Origin: Nemertoderma westbladi
Taxonomy: Eukaryota > Xenacoelomorpha > Nemertodermatida > Nemertodermatidae
Direction: 5' to 3'
NCBI GenBank assembly: GCA_032718475.1
Contig: JAUCBJ010006876.1
Location: 1-48,218, forward strand
DNA length: 48,218 nucleotides
Shown: piece after piece, positions 1-10,497 of the stretch
How the letters are laid out: every line of letters begins with the position of its first letter
Position numbering within the stretch: position 1 is the stretch's first letter
Notes under the pieces: generated by a model
The model's input: only the letters and a program-made list of their open reading frames with translations
Databases searched by the model: none
Told to the model about the DNA's origin: nothing
Position numbers and translations under genes: made by a program

Positions 1-37
1 TTTGAACAGGTTTGAACAGGTTTCAACAGGTTTTCAA
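1..37. repeat. 10-bp tandem repeat at window edge
   Basis: The window opens with three consecutive copies of TTTGAACAGG (one with G to C at the fourth base) and a decayed fourth. It may continue to the left. No function can be inferred. Confidence 0.8.
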
Positions 38-167
38 CTATAGGAAGTTACATTAAAGAGTATATCCAACTAATGCAGCTTTTCTCAACCGCAAACTTGC
101 ATCTTAGAAATATTCCCTCCCCACAATCAATATCCGGTGACTGGCCGGGGCTCGGTGGTCTGTTAAG

Positions 168-1507
168 TCACGTCTCCAGCATCGGCGTTTTTCCCCCTGG
201 TGTAGGAATAACGGCAACATCTGCAAAGGAGATATCACCAATGGGAATATCTGGGAGTACAGACTCAGACACTTTTACTTCTATAAAGTTATCAGGCAAT
301 ACCCTGTCATTATTGAGGAGCTTTTCAAAGTGGGCCTTCCAACCATTGAGGCGATCGGCTGGTGATTCAGCCTTAACCTTGGTGGTTGGTTGGCTTTTTC
401 GACCAGCAAGCAAGTTGATCGATCTCCATGCCTGGGATGATTGCCTGCTGTCGTCAGCATCATCGATGGCATCAACCTGTTGGTTTATTAGATCTTGTAA
501 ATTAACAGAGTACTGCCTGTTCAGGGACCTAGATGCAGCCTTAACTTCATTCTTGGCCGCTGTAGTCTGTTTGAGTCGGGACTCTTTCTGCGCCTTGTAG
601 AGGTCATTTCGGCACTTCTGAATTTTGTTATCAGTCCATGGGGCCCGTTTCCTGTTTCGAGGGTATACAGGAACTGTTTCTGCAGCTGCTAACTTAACTG
701 CCTCTGTGAAGGCAGTATAGCCCTCACAGTGATCTGCCGCCTCAGAGGCAAGAACCTCATACCTGTTACTCAGCTGTAGTGTGAAGCTGGATCTCACACT
801 TGGCTGTTGCAACAGAGAGGACCAGTCATGCCGCAGCAAGGCAGATTTCGTTGTTCTGCTAGCACGCAGACTAAGTCTTACCTTGGCCACAATACGGCGG
901 TGATCACTGGAGAAGGGTCGTAGTGTAAATGCATTACAGTCTTGTATAGAGCTTCTGTATTTCCTACGAAACAGGATATGGTCTATCTGGGACTTGTAAC
1001 CACTGGGTCCACTATGAGTCCATAGCTTTCCAGTTCGCTTCTTGAACTGGGTTCCAGCTGAAAACAATCCATTTCCAGAGATAAAATCCTGAAGATGGAC
1101 GGAATTTCGATTAACACTATTGCTATAGACCCAGGGCGATGTAGGTGATTGATGTAGACTTGCATTAAAGTCTCCCAGGAATGTTAAGAATGCATGCTGA
1201 TCCACTCCATCAGTAGCTGCTTGTAGATTCTGGTAGAAATTTTCCACCTCCTCTACAGGGGCAACACTAGTTGGAGAGTAGCACACAAGCAGAACCACCT
1301 TAGGAAACTTCTTAGCCAGTCTTCCAGAACATGAGAAGTGGCAACGGATGATGCGGTTAGAGATTTGGTCTATTTTGTGCAATGCTGCATGTGCAGTTGG
1401 ATTCATCAATAGACCAATTCCACCATTGCCACTATCAAAACGTACTGCTGTGTGGTACTGCTGTATACAGTACTGCTGTACTGCACGATGCAGGCCTAAC
1501 ATCTGTT
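168..1507 (-). pseudogene. RTE-type LINE fragment, endonuclease domain and linker
   Basis: A 444-codon minus-strand frame (1502 to 168) matches the apurinic-type endonuclease of RTE-superfamily non-LTR retrotransposons and the linker before the reverse transcriptase. Visible motifs are GGIGLLMNPTAHAAL, VVLLVCYSPTS, LGDFNA, SQIDHILF and SSDHRRIVAKVRLSLR, the order expected for strand 2, the catalytic GDFN, and the terminal SDH. The frame stops just where the RT N-terminal region (an EVRxAIKSLKxGKAPG-type motif in relatives) should begin, so all RT motifs are missing. Its own N-terminal part is not upstream here but at 7252-7732, which indicates a copy split by a later insertion. The first roughly 20 codons of this frame contain a local repeat of ACAGCAGTA and do not match the family. 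A non-functional remnant is almost certain; the clade within the RTE superfamily (RTE, RTEX, Proto2) is not. Confidence 0.8.
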
Positions 1508-1687
1508 GTCTGACAGCTGACTGTCTGATTGCTATGATGTAAAGAAACTGGTCAAACTATCCTACACCCTACGGATATATTACCAATGGCGCTTTAAATT
1601 AGGTACTGGGTTCGCTAAATAATTAATCCTGTAATCTTAGCTTACACTCACTCAATCCCTCTGAGAAGGGCAACAGCACACTGAGAA

Positions 1688-2527
1688 ATGGAGGCCGCCG
1701 AGATCCTAAAGAAGCTGGACTCTATACAAAAACAAATATCCGATCTCCAAGTTAAAACGTCTGCTATAGAGGAAAACACTAAAAACCTAGCGGGGTTAAA
1801 ATCTGCAGTAAATGTTTTGGAACAGAGAAACGAGGTCTTAGAAAAAAAAGTTACAGCGTTAGACAGGGCCAACGACGATTTAGCCCAATATGTTAGAAGA
1901 AATAACATTCTACTTCACGGAGTACCAGAGAAACTCGCACAGTCAGAGGATCGCGAAGATATCAAGAAAATCCTTTCTGGAATCGATTTAGGACCGGGTC
2001 GCGTAGATGTGTTCCATAGACAAGGGCCAAAAAAGTCCAGGCCTACTGCTTCTGATAAACCGCGCGCTATACTTATTCGTCTATATGGTCATTCGGCTAG
2101 GTCTTCTGCCTTTAAGGCCGGTGTTGACCACAAGCTCCCCAGTGGTGCGTATTTCACTGACCATCTGACAACGCACCGCGCTGCTCTTCTGCGGGAAGCA
2201 AAGGTCCTGAAAAGAGAAGGTTTTATCTACGCGGCGTACTCATACAATGGGCAAATATTAATTCGCCATGTTGAGAACTCAAGAGCAATATCCGTTTCTA
2301 CAATCGCCGATCTCGAAAAATATAGATCTCCTGATGGTACCCAGGCGACCGGTAGTAATAATCCTGACGTTGACGTCGACTGGATTACTGTAAATGGTAC
2401 TGGTAGTCATTCCCGTACAGCGCGACAATCTGCCGGTCGTCGAGGTGCTGATCACGGTGTGGAAAAGCAGCAACAAAATGTTCTAAATCGTCGACTTAGA
2501 TCGGAATCAGTTATTACCGGTAATTAA
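1688..2527 (+). CDS. LINE ORF1 protein (coiled coil plus RRM-like, L1 ORF1p type)
   Basis: 279 codons, ATG to TAA. Residues 5-68 form a heptad-rich coiled coil (LKKLDSIQKQISDLQ and following). This is followed by RRNNILLHGVPE at 70-81, the signature that opens the RNA-binding RRM-like domain of L1-type ORF1 proteins. The C-terminal part (about 110-215) has RAILIRLYGHSARSSAFKAG and LLREAKVLKREG, resembling the family's C-terminal domain. In known LINEs this protein trimerises through the coil, coats the element RNA and acts as a nucleic-acid chaperone in cytoplasmic RNP particles. The tail after residue 220 is low in conserved features. The start chosen is the first ATG, and the coil begins right after it. 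ORF2 follows on the same strand after 924 bp. Confidence 0.8.
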   Translation: MEAAEILKKLDSIQKQISDLQVKTSAIEENTKNLAGLKSAVNVLEQRNEVLEKKVTALDRANDDLAQYVRRNNILLHGVPEKLAQSEDREDIKKILSGIDLGPGRVDVFHRQGPKKSRPTASDKPRAILIRLYGHSARSSAFKAGVDHKLPSGAYFTDHLTTHRAALLREAKVLKREGFIYAAYSYNGQILIRHVENSRAISVSTIADLEKYRSPDGTQATGSNNPDVDVDWITVNGTGSHSRTARQSAGRRGADHGVEKQQQNVLNRRLRSESVITGN

Positions 2528-3451
2528 AGGGTCCTAGTACAGCAATTAGGCAGAATAAAGTCCTATTCAGTTATTATTTTACTACCGGTATATATATGGT
2601 GGAGGGATCACATAAGTCTGAGACCTGCTCTTATGTGGAGGGACCGGGATCGGTACCCATTACTAATAATTAAAAAAGTACTGGTACAATATGTACAACT
2701 GAAAGTAACATGTGAGAATTTGGGATTATTGTTTATCCTTCTTAGTTTTTTTGGTTTCTATTTTTTTTTTTTTTTTTTCCTATGTTAACCCTTTGCGTAC
2801 CAATTTTCGTTGTTATACATGATACTATACCTTCCCTGGACTGCCCCAATATTTTTGCTACCGCCAAGTGGTATGACGGCACCTTTTATTTTTGCCTATT
2901 GCCATATTTATATAAACCTCATATATCGCCTATTGCCATTTATATATATTGATAAGATTTTAGAAAACTATACCTAACCAAGTGAACCAAATTGTTATAC
3001 ATTATGTTTACCAAAAAGCCTCACCAGGGCCACCCCAATGTTTTCGCTACCTTTTATTTTTTGCCTATTGCCATATTTATATAAACCTCATATACCATAT
3101 ACCATATAAACCAGTTCGGTACTTGGTGTTTTTGTTGCCGTTTCTATTTTTTCTTTTTTTTTCTTTTTTGCCATAAATGAACCAAATCTCCAGTTATATT
3201 TATGTGTGTATACTCTTGTTTCCAAGGTTAAATGAACCAAGGTAAACCCTACTTATATTATGTTATGAATATTATGTTTATCCTTCTATTAAGGCGCCTT
3301 TGATACTTTATTTATATGCCAGATATATAACAAAATTTATATGACGTCAGCTGTAGACATTACTATATTTTTAGCACATATTCTAGTATATTGGTGTAAC
3401 CGCTGAAAAGCATATATACTGCTCTAAGTGACTTCCTAACAATCTCACTGG
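2528..3451 (+). other. Spacer between LINE ORF1 and ORF2
   Basis: 924 bp with no long frame. It contains a T-run (about 2759-2778), a diverged direct repeat with a period near 168 bp, and recurrent TGAACCAA words near 2983, 3178 and 3232. It is unusually long for an ORF1-ORF2 spacer. It may hold an internal promoter for ORF2, or mark the 5' end of a separate element. Confidence 0.6.
2805..3095 (+). repeat. Tandem pair of ~168-bp units upstream of LINE ORF2
   Basis: The block with CCTTTTATTTTTGCCTATTG, then ATTTATATAAACCTCATATA, occurs from 2882 and again from 3050. Both are preceded by a GTTATACAT word and a CCCCAAT[A/G]TTTT[T/C]GCTACC word. The copies are diverged in their 5' halves. Such units recall the monomeric promoter repeats found at the 5' ends of some LINEs. 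Confidence 0.7.
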
Positions 3452-6400
3452 ATGCACTCAAGCTCTAATAACTTACATTGTTACTTTTGTTTTTCTGAAA
3501 TTACTCCAGCGGAATATACTTTTTCTTGTGCTTTATGTCGTAACTCCTTTCATATTCAATGTGGCACACACCTCTCAGGTGACGATCTCTGTGACACTAA
3601 TGATTTACAGTATCATTTTTGTACTTTCTGTAATGCTACAATTTTTCCCTTCGTTAATATCGATACTGACGATTACGATATCTTTGATAATAAAGAGATA
3701 GAAGAGGAACTAACCAGCTCTATAATTAACAACATTAATCAAACTTTTAGCCACATAGACCCTGACGAAAATATTACAAATTTAAATATAGATAAAGGTA
3801 CTGTGACTGAAAATCAATTTAACTCTATTTTGGAGAATTCCCCATCTGTAACAATGTCGGTTTTTCATTTAAACTGTCGTAGCTTGCCAAAAAACTTTTC
3901 AGCCATTACAGATTTTTTACTTTCACTAAATCATACTTTCGAAGTACTCACTTTTACGGAAACATTTTTATCCACAGACACTCCCACTGACTTATTGAAA
4001 ATTAATGGTTATGATGGTCCGTTTTATGATTGCCGGGTTCTACCAAATACAGTGAAAATTAGTAAGAAAAAACTTAAAAGAGGCGGCACTGCAATTTATT
4101 TCAAAGAATCTATTAATTTTGATATGAAACCTGAACTGAGGATCGAGGGTTTTGAAAACTCATGGGTTCAACTACATCGACCAAACAAGAGGCCGCTGGT
4201 AATAGGCACAATCTATCGTCCAAATTCTGTTGAGCTACCATATTTCCTTACAAAACTTGAAAAAACAATTACAGATCTAAATAAATCAAATTGTGATATA
4301 ATTTTAACGGGGGATTTTAATGTAGATTTATTAAAAACAACAAAACAGTCCAAAGAATATATCGATATAATGAATTCAATCGGCCTCGTGCAACTTATTA
4401 GCCAACCAACACGTGTCACACCATGGAGTAGAACCAATATTGACCACATATTTACAAATATAACTTCTTCGGTTTCTCAATCCGGTACATTTTTTACTAA
4501 AGTTGGCACATCAGACCATCAGCCTACGTTCATCACTCTCCAAAATTATCACAACTATTTTAAAACTACCAAAACGACCACTTTTTTTGATTATTCAAAA
4601 TTCAATTGTAATAATTTTCTGCGTGACCTAAACTGCCTTGATACATGGACGTATACTGATCCATCCATTCCAAATAACTGTAAATTAGACCAATTTTATA
4701 CTGATTTGGAGAAGGTCTGTCTTAAACATGCTGCCCCGAAAACACTTAAGCCCAAAGAAATTCCAACGAAACCTTGGATGACTCCTAATTTAGTTAAAAG
4801 AACCATAATTAAGAATGACCTTTACCGCGCTTTCATAAAAAATCCCACAGTAGTAAACGAACTAGCTTTTAAAAGGTACCGAAATATTTTAACCTCTGTT
4901 CTTCGGGAGGCTGAGAAAAACTATTATAAAACCCAGTTTGAAAAATGTTCCAATAATAATCGCAAAACTTGGCGTATAATAAACTCAGCCCTAAACAAAA
5001 GTGGGAAATCGGCCGCTCCAAAAAAACTGACTGTGATAACAGGCGATGTGATCGAAACCCTAACTGACCCGAAACAAATTTCCCAGGCATTCAATAATCA
5101 CTTTTCCACTGTTGGTTCAAATTTGTCCCAGCAAATACCCAAATCTAATCGGTCTCCCTTACGGCATATCTCACATAATGGCCCACAATCTTTTGTACTA
5201 ACAGAAACATCGCCAGTTGAAATTCAATATCACTTACTACATATCAAAACGTCATCTTCCTCTAACGATATATTTTCAACCAAACTACTCTCTCTAGGCG
5301 CTCTTCCCTTATCCCATCATTTAAGTTATTTGATAAATTTGTCTATTTCCTGCGGCTTCTTCCCGAAATCCTTAAAGCGGGCGAAAGTTGTACCAGTGTT
5401 TAAGGCCGGTGACCCCACTGATAAGAACAATTATCGACCAATATCCTTATTACCTATTATTAGTAAACTTTTTGAAATTATTATTAACAACCAACTTCAA
5501 TCATATATAGCTAAGTTTAAAATTATTACTCAATCGCAATTTGGATTTCGTCCTAAAACTACAACGACTCATGCTCTCCTATCCATGCTTGAAAAAATAT
5601 ATCAAACGCTAGAAGATAAGTTGTATTCCTGTGCTATTTATATTGACCTTAAAAAAGCGTACGATACGTTGGATCACTCTATCTTACTAAAAAAATTACA
5701 AGCATACGGTATTCGAGGGATTCCGCATATGTTATTAACTGATTACCTTACTGACCGTGTTCAAGTAACTGTAGTCGATAATTGTCTGTCATCTGTGATG
5801 CCACTTGTCTGTGGGGTCCCTCAGGGCGCCACTTTATCTTGTCTGTTATTCCTCCTCTACATCAACGACCTCCCAAATGCCTCCTCTCTCTTTACCACCT
5901 TATTCGCCGATGACACTACTCTCTTTTCCCAAAATCAATCGATACAAAATCTTATTAAAAATACAAATATTGAATTAATTAAAATTAGTAATTGGCTTAT
6001 AGATAACTCGCTTTCACTTAATGTTAAAAAAACCGAGCATACTTTTTTCAGTAATCGAAACAGTAATAATATTAACAGTTCGCTAACAATAAATGGCATA
6101 AATATTAAACAAACAAACGCGGCAAAGTTTCTTGGAATCTGGTTGGACTCAAAATTATCCTGGAAAATACATATTGAATATTTAATTAAAAAAATATCAC
6201 GTACGGCAGGTATCTTTTACAAACTTAGGCATATTTTTCCCTCACTGATAATCAAGCGTCTATATTACTCCCTTGTACATCCTTATCTGCTCTATGGCCT
6301 TATCTTGTGGGGGAAGTCGAAAACTAGCTATATTAAACCACTCCGTATAAAAATTAATAAAATTATCCGATGTATTACATTCAGCCACTTCCAAGCCTCT

Positions 6401-6742
6401 TCAAACCCAATATATAAATCGCTTCAAATCCTGCCATTAAATCTTTTATACACCCACCAAGTCGGCCTACTAATGTTCGATACTCAAAATAACTTATTAC
6501 CATTATCTGCCACACAGTTTTCTAACTTGTTTAAAAAAATATCTACAGTACATTCTTATAATACTCGTTCATCGGCAAATCAAAACCTTTACACCCCTTT
6601 CGTTCGCTTACTAACTTCCAGACAATCCATGAATTTCCAAGGTCCTCAGGTCTGGAACTCTATTCCTTTAACAATCCGACAAATAAAATCAAAGCCTCTA
6701 TTTTCCAAAAAATTTCGGGAATTCTTATTTTCTACTATTTAA
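3452..6742 (+). CDS. LINE ORF2: zinc finger, endonuclease and reverse transcriptase (CR1-like)
   Basis: 1096 codons, intact. An N-terminal cysteine-rich PHD-like finger uses C10, C13, C26, C29, H34, C37 and a CTFC pair near 60. The apurinic-type endonuclease starts at 137 (VFHLNCRSL) with N141, E170 (TETF), GDFN 287-290, the NIDHIF motif, and SDH 354-356. The RT runs from about 650 (VVPVFKAGDPTDKNNYRPIS) through FGFRPKTTT, AIYIDLKKAYDTLDH, GVPQGATLSCLLFLLYINDL and the catalytic FADD at 818-821. The C-terminus carries the HSYNTRSS and FQGPQVWNSIPLTIR blocks usual in CR1/L2/jockey-type elements. The protein would nick target DNA and prime cDNA synthesis on the nick. All catalytic residues I can check are present, so the copy may be competent. 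Assignment to CR1 rather than L2, Daphne or Crack is provisional. Confidence 0.92.
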   Translation: MHSSSNNLHCYFCFSEITPAEYTFSCALCRNSFHIQCGTHLSGDDLCDTNDLQYHFCTFCNATIFPFVNIDTDDYDIFDNKEIEEELTSSIINNINQTFSHIDPDENITNLNIDKGTVTENQFNSILENSPSVTMSVFHLNCRSLPKNFSAITDFLLSLNHTFEVLTFTETFLSTDTPTDLLKINGYDGPFYDCRVLPNTVKISKKKLKRGGTAIYFKESINFDMKPELRIEGFENSWVQLHRPNKRPLVIGTIYRPNSVELPYFLTKLEKTITDLNKSNCDIILTGDFNVDLLKTTKQSKEYIDIMNSIGLVQLISQPTRVTPWSRTNIDHIFTNITSSVSQSGTFFTKVGTSDHQPTFITLQNYHNYFKTTKTTTFFDYSKFNCNNFLRDLNCLDTWTYTDPSIPNNCKLDQFYTDLEKVCLKHAAPKTLKPKEIPTKPWMTPNLVKRTIIKNDLYRAFIKNPTVVNELAFKRYRNILTSVLREAEKNYYKTQFEKCSNNNRKTWRIINSALNKSGKSAAPKKLTVITGDVIETLTDPKQISQAFNNHFSTVGSNLSQQIPKSNRSPLRHISHNGPQSFVLTETSPVEIQYHLLHIKTSSSSNDIFSTKLLSLGALPLSHHLSYLINLSISCGFFPKSLKRAKVVPVFKAGDPTDKNNYRPISLLPIISKLFEIIINNQLQSYIAKFKIITQSQFGFRPKTTTTHALLSMLEKIYQTLEDKLYSCAIYIDLKKAYDTLDHSILLKKLQAYGIRGIPHMLLTDYLTDRVQVTVVDNCLSSVMPLVCGVPQGATLSCLLFLLYINDLPNASSLFTTLFADDTTLFSQNQSIQNLIKNTNIELIKISNWLIDNSLSLNVKKTEHTFFSNRNSNNINSSLTINGINIKQTNAAKFLGIWLDSKLSWKIHIEYLIKKISRTAGIFYKLRHIFPSLIIKRLYYSLVHPYLLYGLILWGKSKTSYIKPLRIKINKIIRCITFSHFQASSNPIYKSLQILPLNLLYTHQVGLLMFDTQNNLLPLSATQFSNLFKKISTVHSYNTRSSANQNLYTPFVRLLTSRQSMNFQGPQVWNSIPLTIRQIKSKPLFSKKFREFLFSTI

Positions 6743-7250
6743 TAATAACTATTATTATTCAGTGATGCCTGTTAATCTATATTTAAGTTACCCCCTCCGA
6801 TCGCTCGATCAGTCATAATTTCAAATTAAAAATATTAGTTGCTAAACCGTGAAACATTCAAAAATAATATACTAGATTAGGCCATCCTCTTCTTGTCTCT
6901 TTATTCATTTCGTATTTTCTTTTACTAACCACAGCAATTAATTTAACTGTGTGTTTCCTATTTTTTACTATTCCGCTGGAGTTTCTGACAAATATATATA
7001 TATTTTTTTTTCCATTCAAATTTTAACATTGAAACATAATTTCCTGGAATACCTTAATCATAATACTATAAATACTTACATTCATTACTATTTATATATG
7101 TTGCAGTTTGAGTCACGCACTAGCTATGCTATGTGCCTTAAACTGTAGATATACTGAGCTACATAAATATTAGTTTATTTGTGCAGTAGGCCCATACACC
7201 ATTATATCCTGTAATGTCTGTTATGTAAATTAAATTAAATGATTAAATGA
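6743..7250 (+). other. 3' UTR and octamer tail of the CR1-like LINE
   Basis: About 500 bp, AT-rich and non-coding, ending in AAATTAAATTAAATG followed by a second ATTAAATG before RTE sequence resumes on the other strand. Confidence 0.65.
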
Positions 7251-7251
7251 T

Positions 7252-7732
7252 CATCTGCTGAAGCGAGGACGAGTCGCCAACCGCCCCCCATGTCCTTAAT
7301 CAGAACCTCATCAGTCTGTCTAGTCTGCATTCGGTGCTCTTGAACACCCACTGCACTAATTTAAAGCTTATCTGCCAAGGCAGTCAGCTCACCTTGTCGC
7401 ATTGGGGACCAGAGTGTTAGGGTGTTTACTGAGGCTAGTCTAGTGACTTGCCTCAGATTCACCAATGGCTTTGTTGGTCGGGGTGGAACATGAGAGTAGC
7501 CTCCAACTCCAGAATCCATCTCCCCCTCACAATCTGGCCTCCCTGGTGACCCAGGGTTTGGACCAGAAAGGTCATCAGGAAAGGGACTCAAAGAATTGTT
7601 TGCCGCTCTCTCTCCAGTAGGGGGTGAGACAGGCAGCCGGTCAGGAGATAACTGACGCCTGTGAGGCCGATTGTGTCCAGTCATTCCACTGGCCTCTAGT
7701 GGCTGGACCTCCGCATTACTAATGTAATCCAT
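7252..7732 (-). pseudogene. RTE-type LINE fragment, 5' part of the ORF
   Basis: Reads on the minus strand from 7732. A proline/serine-rich N-terminal region of about 90 residues leads into VNLRQVTRLASVNTLTLWS and GELTALADKL, then an in-frame stop near 7361. The same frame continues ISAVGVQEHRMQT and GGGWRLVLASAD to about 7252. These are the opening strands of the RTE endonuclease, including the catalytic glutamate block (VQEHR). The next expected block (GGIGLL) is found in the same orientation at 1440 and below. This piece and 168-1507 are therefore best read as one RTE copy separated by the CR1-like LINE. The stop makes this a pseudogene. Confidence 0.75.
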
Positions 7733-7788
7733 AGTGGGGGTTGGGGGGTGCTTTTTTTGCTGTGTACAGACAGCTGCACTGTATCAAC

Positions 7789-7938
7789 TAAATTATTAAA
7801 GTCACAAACACAAATATACAGCATGTGGCGCTGCATGTCTCTTTGAAACTCTGGAGCAGCGTTTTTTAGTCCGTAGGGCATTACATTAAATTGCCATTGT
7901 TTATGGTCCGCTTGAAATGCTGTTTTTGGTTTACTTTC
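7789..7938 (-). pseudogene. Ty3/gypsy-like reverse transcriptase fragment
   Basis: About 50 minus-strand codons containing KPKTAFQADHKQWQFNVMPY and GLKNAAPEFQRDMQ, the block just before the YxDD box in gypsy-type (or related pararetroviral) RT. Nothing else of the element is seen. It sits between the RTE fragment and the SINE-derived palindrome and starts a few bases outside the palindrome arm. Confidence 0.55.
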
Positions 7939-7942
7939 ATTT

Positions 7943-8072
7943 ATTAAAGATGTAATATTATGGTTTCTGCTCAAAAATGGAAAAAATGAGAAAACGCGTC
8001 ACCAGCCCCCCAGTGACGCACTTTCTCATTTTTTCCATTTTTGAGCAGAAACCATAATATTACATCTTTAAT
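7943..8072. repeat. 60-bp-stem palindrome made of two SINE tails
   Basis: The arms 7943-8002 and 8013-8072 are reverse complements with about two mismatches, separated by a 10-base C-rich loop. Each arm runs from GCGTCAC through TTTCTCATTTTTTCCATTTT to TAATATTACATCTTTAAT. The same word series recurs at 8287-8341 directly after a tRNA-like head, so the palindrome is two 5'-truncated copies of that repeat placed head to head. Confidence 0.85.
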
Positions 8073-8206
8073 TACAGTTGCATTAACGATTAACAGCTCA
8101 ACTCCAATTCGTTTATTAATATCACCTGGCAGCAATACTCTAGCTGAATATTTATTTATTTGTATTTTCCTCCTGTTTCACTCTAACATACTTGAGGTGA
8201 GTGAAT

Positions 8207-8341
8207 GTCACGGGCTAGCGGCTGAGCTGGTTAGCGCTATTGATGAGGCCTGTTAGGCCTGTTATCGCTGGTTCAACCCCCGGTGGCGCGCTTTCTCATT
8301 TTTTCCACTTCTGAACAAAACCATAATATTACACCTTTAGA
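8207..8341 (+). mobile_element. tRNA-derived SINE-like copy
   Basis: Positions 8207-8288 look like a tRNA. GTCACGG and a downstream GGTGGC could form the acceptor stem, CTGAGCTGGTTAGCGC resembles an A box, and GGTTCAACCCC at about 8269-8279 is a good B box. The tail from 8287 is the repeat seen twice in the adjacent palindrome. No normal anticodon arm is evident, so this is not a functional tRNA gene. RTE coding sequence begins directly after it. Confidence 0.55.
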
Positions 8342-10497
8342 CCTAATGGAAGAATGTGAATTGAAACCAACAAACAACACATTCAAAAAGAGTAAGGGGA
8401 AGCTATGGAGCTTTCAATACCCTAATGGAACCAAAGCACAACTGGATTACATCCTTATAAACAAAAAGAGGAGAAACAGCATGATCAACTGCGAGGCATA
8501 CAGCTCGTTCAACCTAATTGGTTCGGACCACAGAATTGTGACTGCAGAGATCAGACTCAGTTTGAGAGTCAGCAAACCCAGGACAAGCAAGCAAATCAAC
8601 GATGACTGGGAGAAACTAAGAACTGACAATGCAGTAAAGGATGCTTATACAGTAGAAGTTCAAAACCGCTTTGAAGTACTTCAGTCAATGGATGAACACC
8701 AGTCCACCGATTCAATATACCAGAATATAATAAAAGCCCACAAGGAATCAGCTAAGAGGCATATCCCCCAGAAACCCCAACGAAAACAGTATTTGCAATG
8801 GCAAAACTCTGAGGTTACTTGTAAGAGAGAAGAGCTTAAGATAGCCTACAAAGTAAAAACCGAACAACCAACAACCGAAAACATTAACAAATTAATTAAT
8901 TAAAATTAAATTAATAATGAAAAGAATAAAAATTAATTAAATTGGACTATAACATCAGCCAGGAAAAGTACATACAGGATAAAATTGAAGCAATTGCAAC
9001 TGCTCACATACAGCAACAATCAAGACTTACATGGCAAACTGTAAATGAGGTATCTGGTCGGAAAAGTTGTGCAAAGGGGCGCCTCAAAGACGATAGTCCT
9101 GAAGAACGTGTTGGGAAGAGGACAAATCACTTCAGCAACTTGCTTGGGCATGGGCAGCCACCAAACATCGAGGTCAGCCCTACAAGGAAAATATATGAGA
9201 AGACCCTACCTATAGAAACAGGAGACTTCACACCTGTCGAACTCCAAAGAAGCATTAAAAGCATGTCCAATAATAAAGCGAGTGGATTAGATGAAATCCC
9301 AGCGGAGGAAAAACAGGAGTGCTAAACAGACCATTATTGACTGTTTGCAACCGGATGTTAAAAGGGGAAAAGCCACAACCAATTTAGACTAAAGGTCAAC
9401 TAAAAGCCTCTCCCCAAGAAAGGAGATCTCGGTATACCAACAAACTATCGTGGGATGTGTCTGCTTGTGGTAGCTGCCAAAATATACAATAAAATAATTC
9501 TATATAGGATTAGGCCTCACATAGAGAAACTACTGCGTAACAGCCAAAACGGATTTCGACCAAGTAGATCAACAATAGCTCAGATACTTGCACTACGGAG
9601 ACTGATTGAAGGAATTATTGACTCCATCCATAGAGGTAAAATGCTTGAAATCCTAAGAGCTTATGGAATAACAGAAGTAATTGTTGCTGGCATTGGATTG
9701 TTATATTGTGATACAGAAGCACAGGTACTGTCACCAGATGGTGAAACTGAGTTTTTCTCAATCCTGGCTGGCATACTTCAAGGTGACACATTAGCACCAT
9801 TACTAATTTGTAATTGTACTGGATTACGCAATGAGGACGGCCACTAAGGGTGAAGATCTGGGATTCACACTTCAACAACGCAGAAGTAGTAGATATCCGG
9901 CAACTAAAGTTTCAGACACCGACTTTGCGGATGACATCGCAACATACGCTAACAGATGCACAGCTTCTACTAAATAAAGTGGAGAGGGCTGCTAAGGGGG
10001 TTGGATTGCATATAAATGCTACCAAGACCGAATTCATGACTTTTAATGTTGATGGAAACTTGACAACCATTTATAATAATCAACTAAGGAAGGTCGGCGA
10101 CTTCCAGTACCTTGGATCATGAATAGAGAGTAGCAAAAAGGACATAGAAGTTAGGAAAGCAAAGGTTTGGGTAGCTCTATCAAAAATGGATACCATCTGG
10201 AAATCAGATCTCTCCAGGCACCTGAAGACTAAGTTCTTTCGAGCCACAGTGGAAAGTGTATTTTTATACGGGAGTGAATCACTACTGATACTAAATATAT
10301 ATAAATATATATGATACTAAATCACTTGAACAACGAATTGATTGTTGCTACACAAGACTACTAAGGGCAGCCCTAAACATCAACTGGAGACAACACATGA
10401 CAAACGCCGAGCTTTATGGTACAATACCACCTGTATCAACCACCTTCCGTGAACGCAGATTAAGATTCAGTGGGCACTGCTGGCGAAGTAAAGACGA
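8342..10497 (+). pseudogene. Decayed RTE-type LINE, endonuclease to C-terminus
   Basis: Broken frames in family order. 8342-8903 is the C-terminal half of the endonuclease (AQLDYILINKKRR, GSDHRIVTAEIRLSLR). 8942-9325 is the linker and start of the RT (QRSIKSMSNNKASGLDEIPAE). 9430-9847 holds RT blocks (RNSQNGFRPSRSTIAQILAL, YCDTEAQVLSPDGETEFFSI, LAGILQGDTLAPLL). Near 9920 the catalytic block reads DFADDIATYANR in another frame. 9950-10490 is the thumb and C-terminal region (HINATKTEF, FQYLGS, TKFFRATVESV, AELYGTIPPVSTTFRERRLR). The RT block carrying the first catalytic aspartate is deleted, an AT-only stretch of about 50 bp interrupts 8890-8940, and several frameshifts occur. It cannot be functional. 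It is a different, diverged copy of the element type on the minus strand at 168-1507. Confidence 0.85.

Larger units (their letters stand above)
1509..7250 (+). mobile_element. Full-length CR1-like LINE inserted in the RTE copy
   Basis: About 5.7 kb containing, in order, a 5' leader of about 180 bp, ORF1 (1688-2527), a 924-bp spacer, ORF2 (3452-6742), and a 3' UTR ending in two ATTAAATG octamers, the kind of short 3'-terminal repeat typical of CR1-group LINEs. The limits come from the host element: minus-strand RTE coding sequence stops near 7252 and resumes near 1507. The words CATCTGTTG (1500-1508) and CATCTGCTG (7252-7260) could be a diverged target-site duplication. Both ORFs are uninterrupted, so this is a young and possibly active copy. 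An alternative is two independent insertions (the ORF1 part and the ORF2 part), since ORF1 is visibly richer in G+C than ORF2. Confidence 0.7.
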
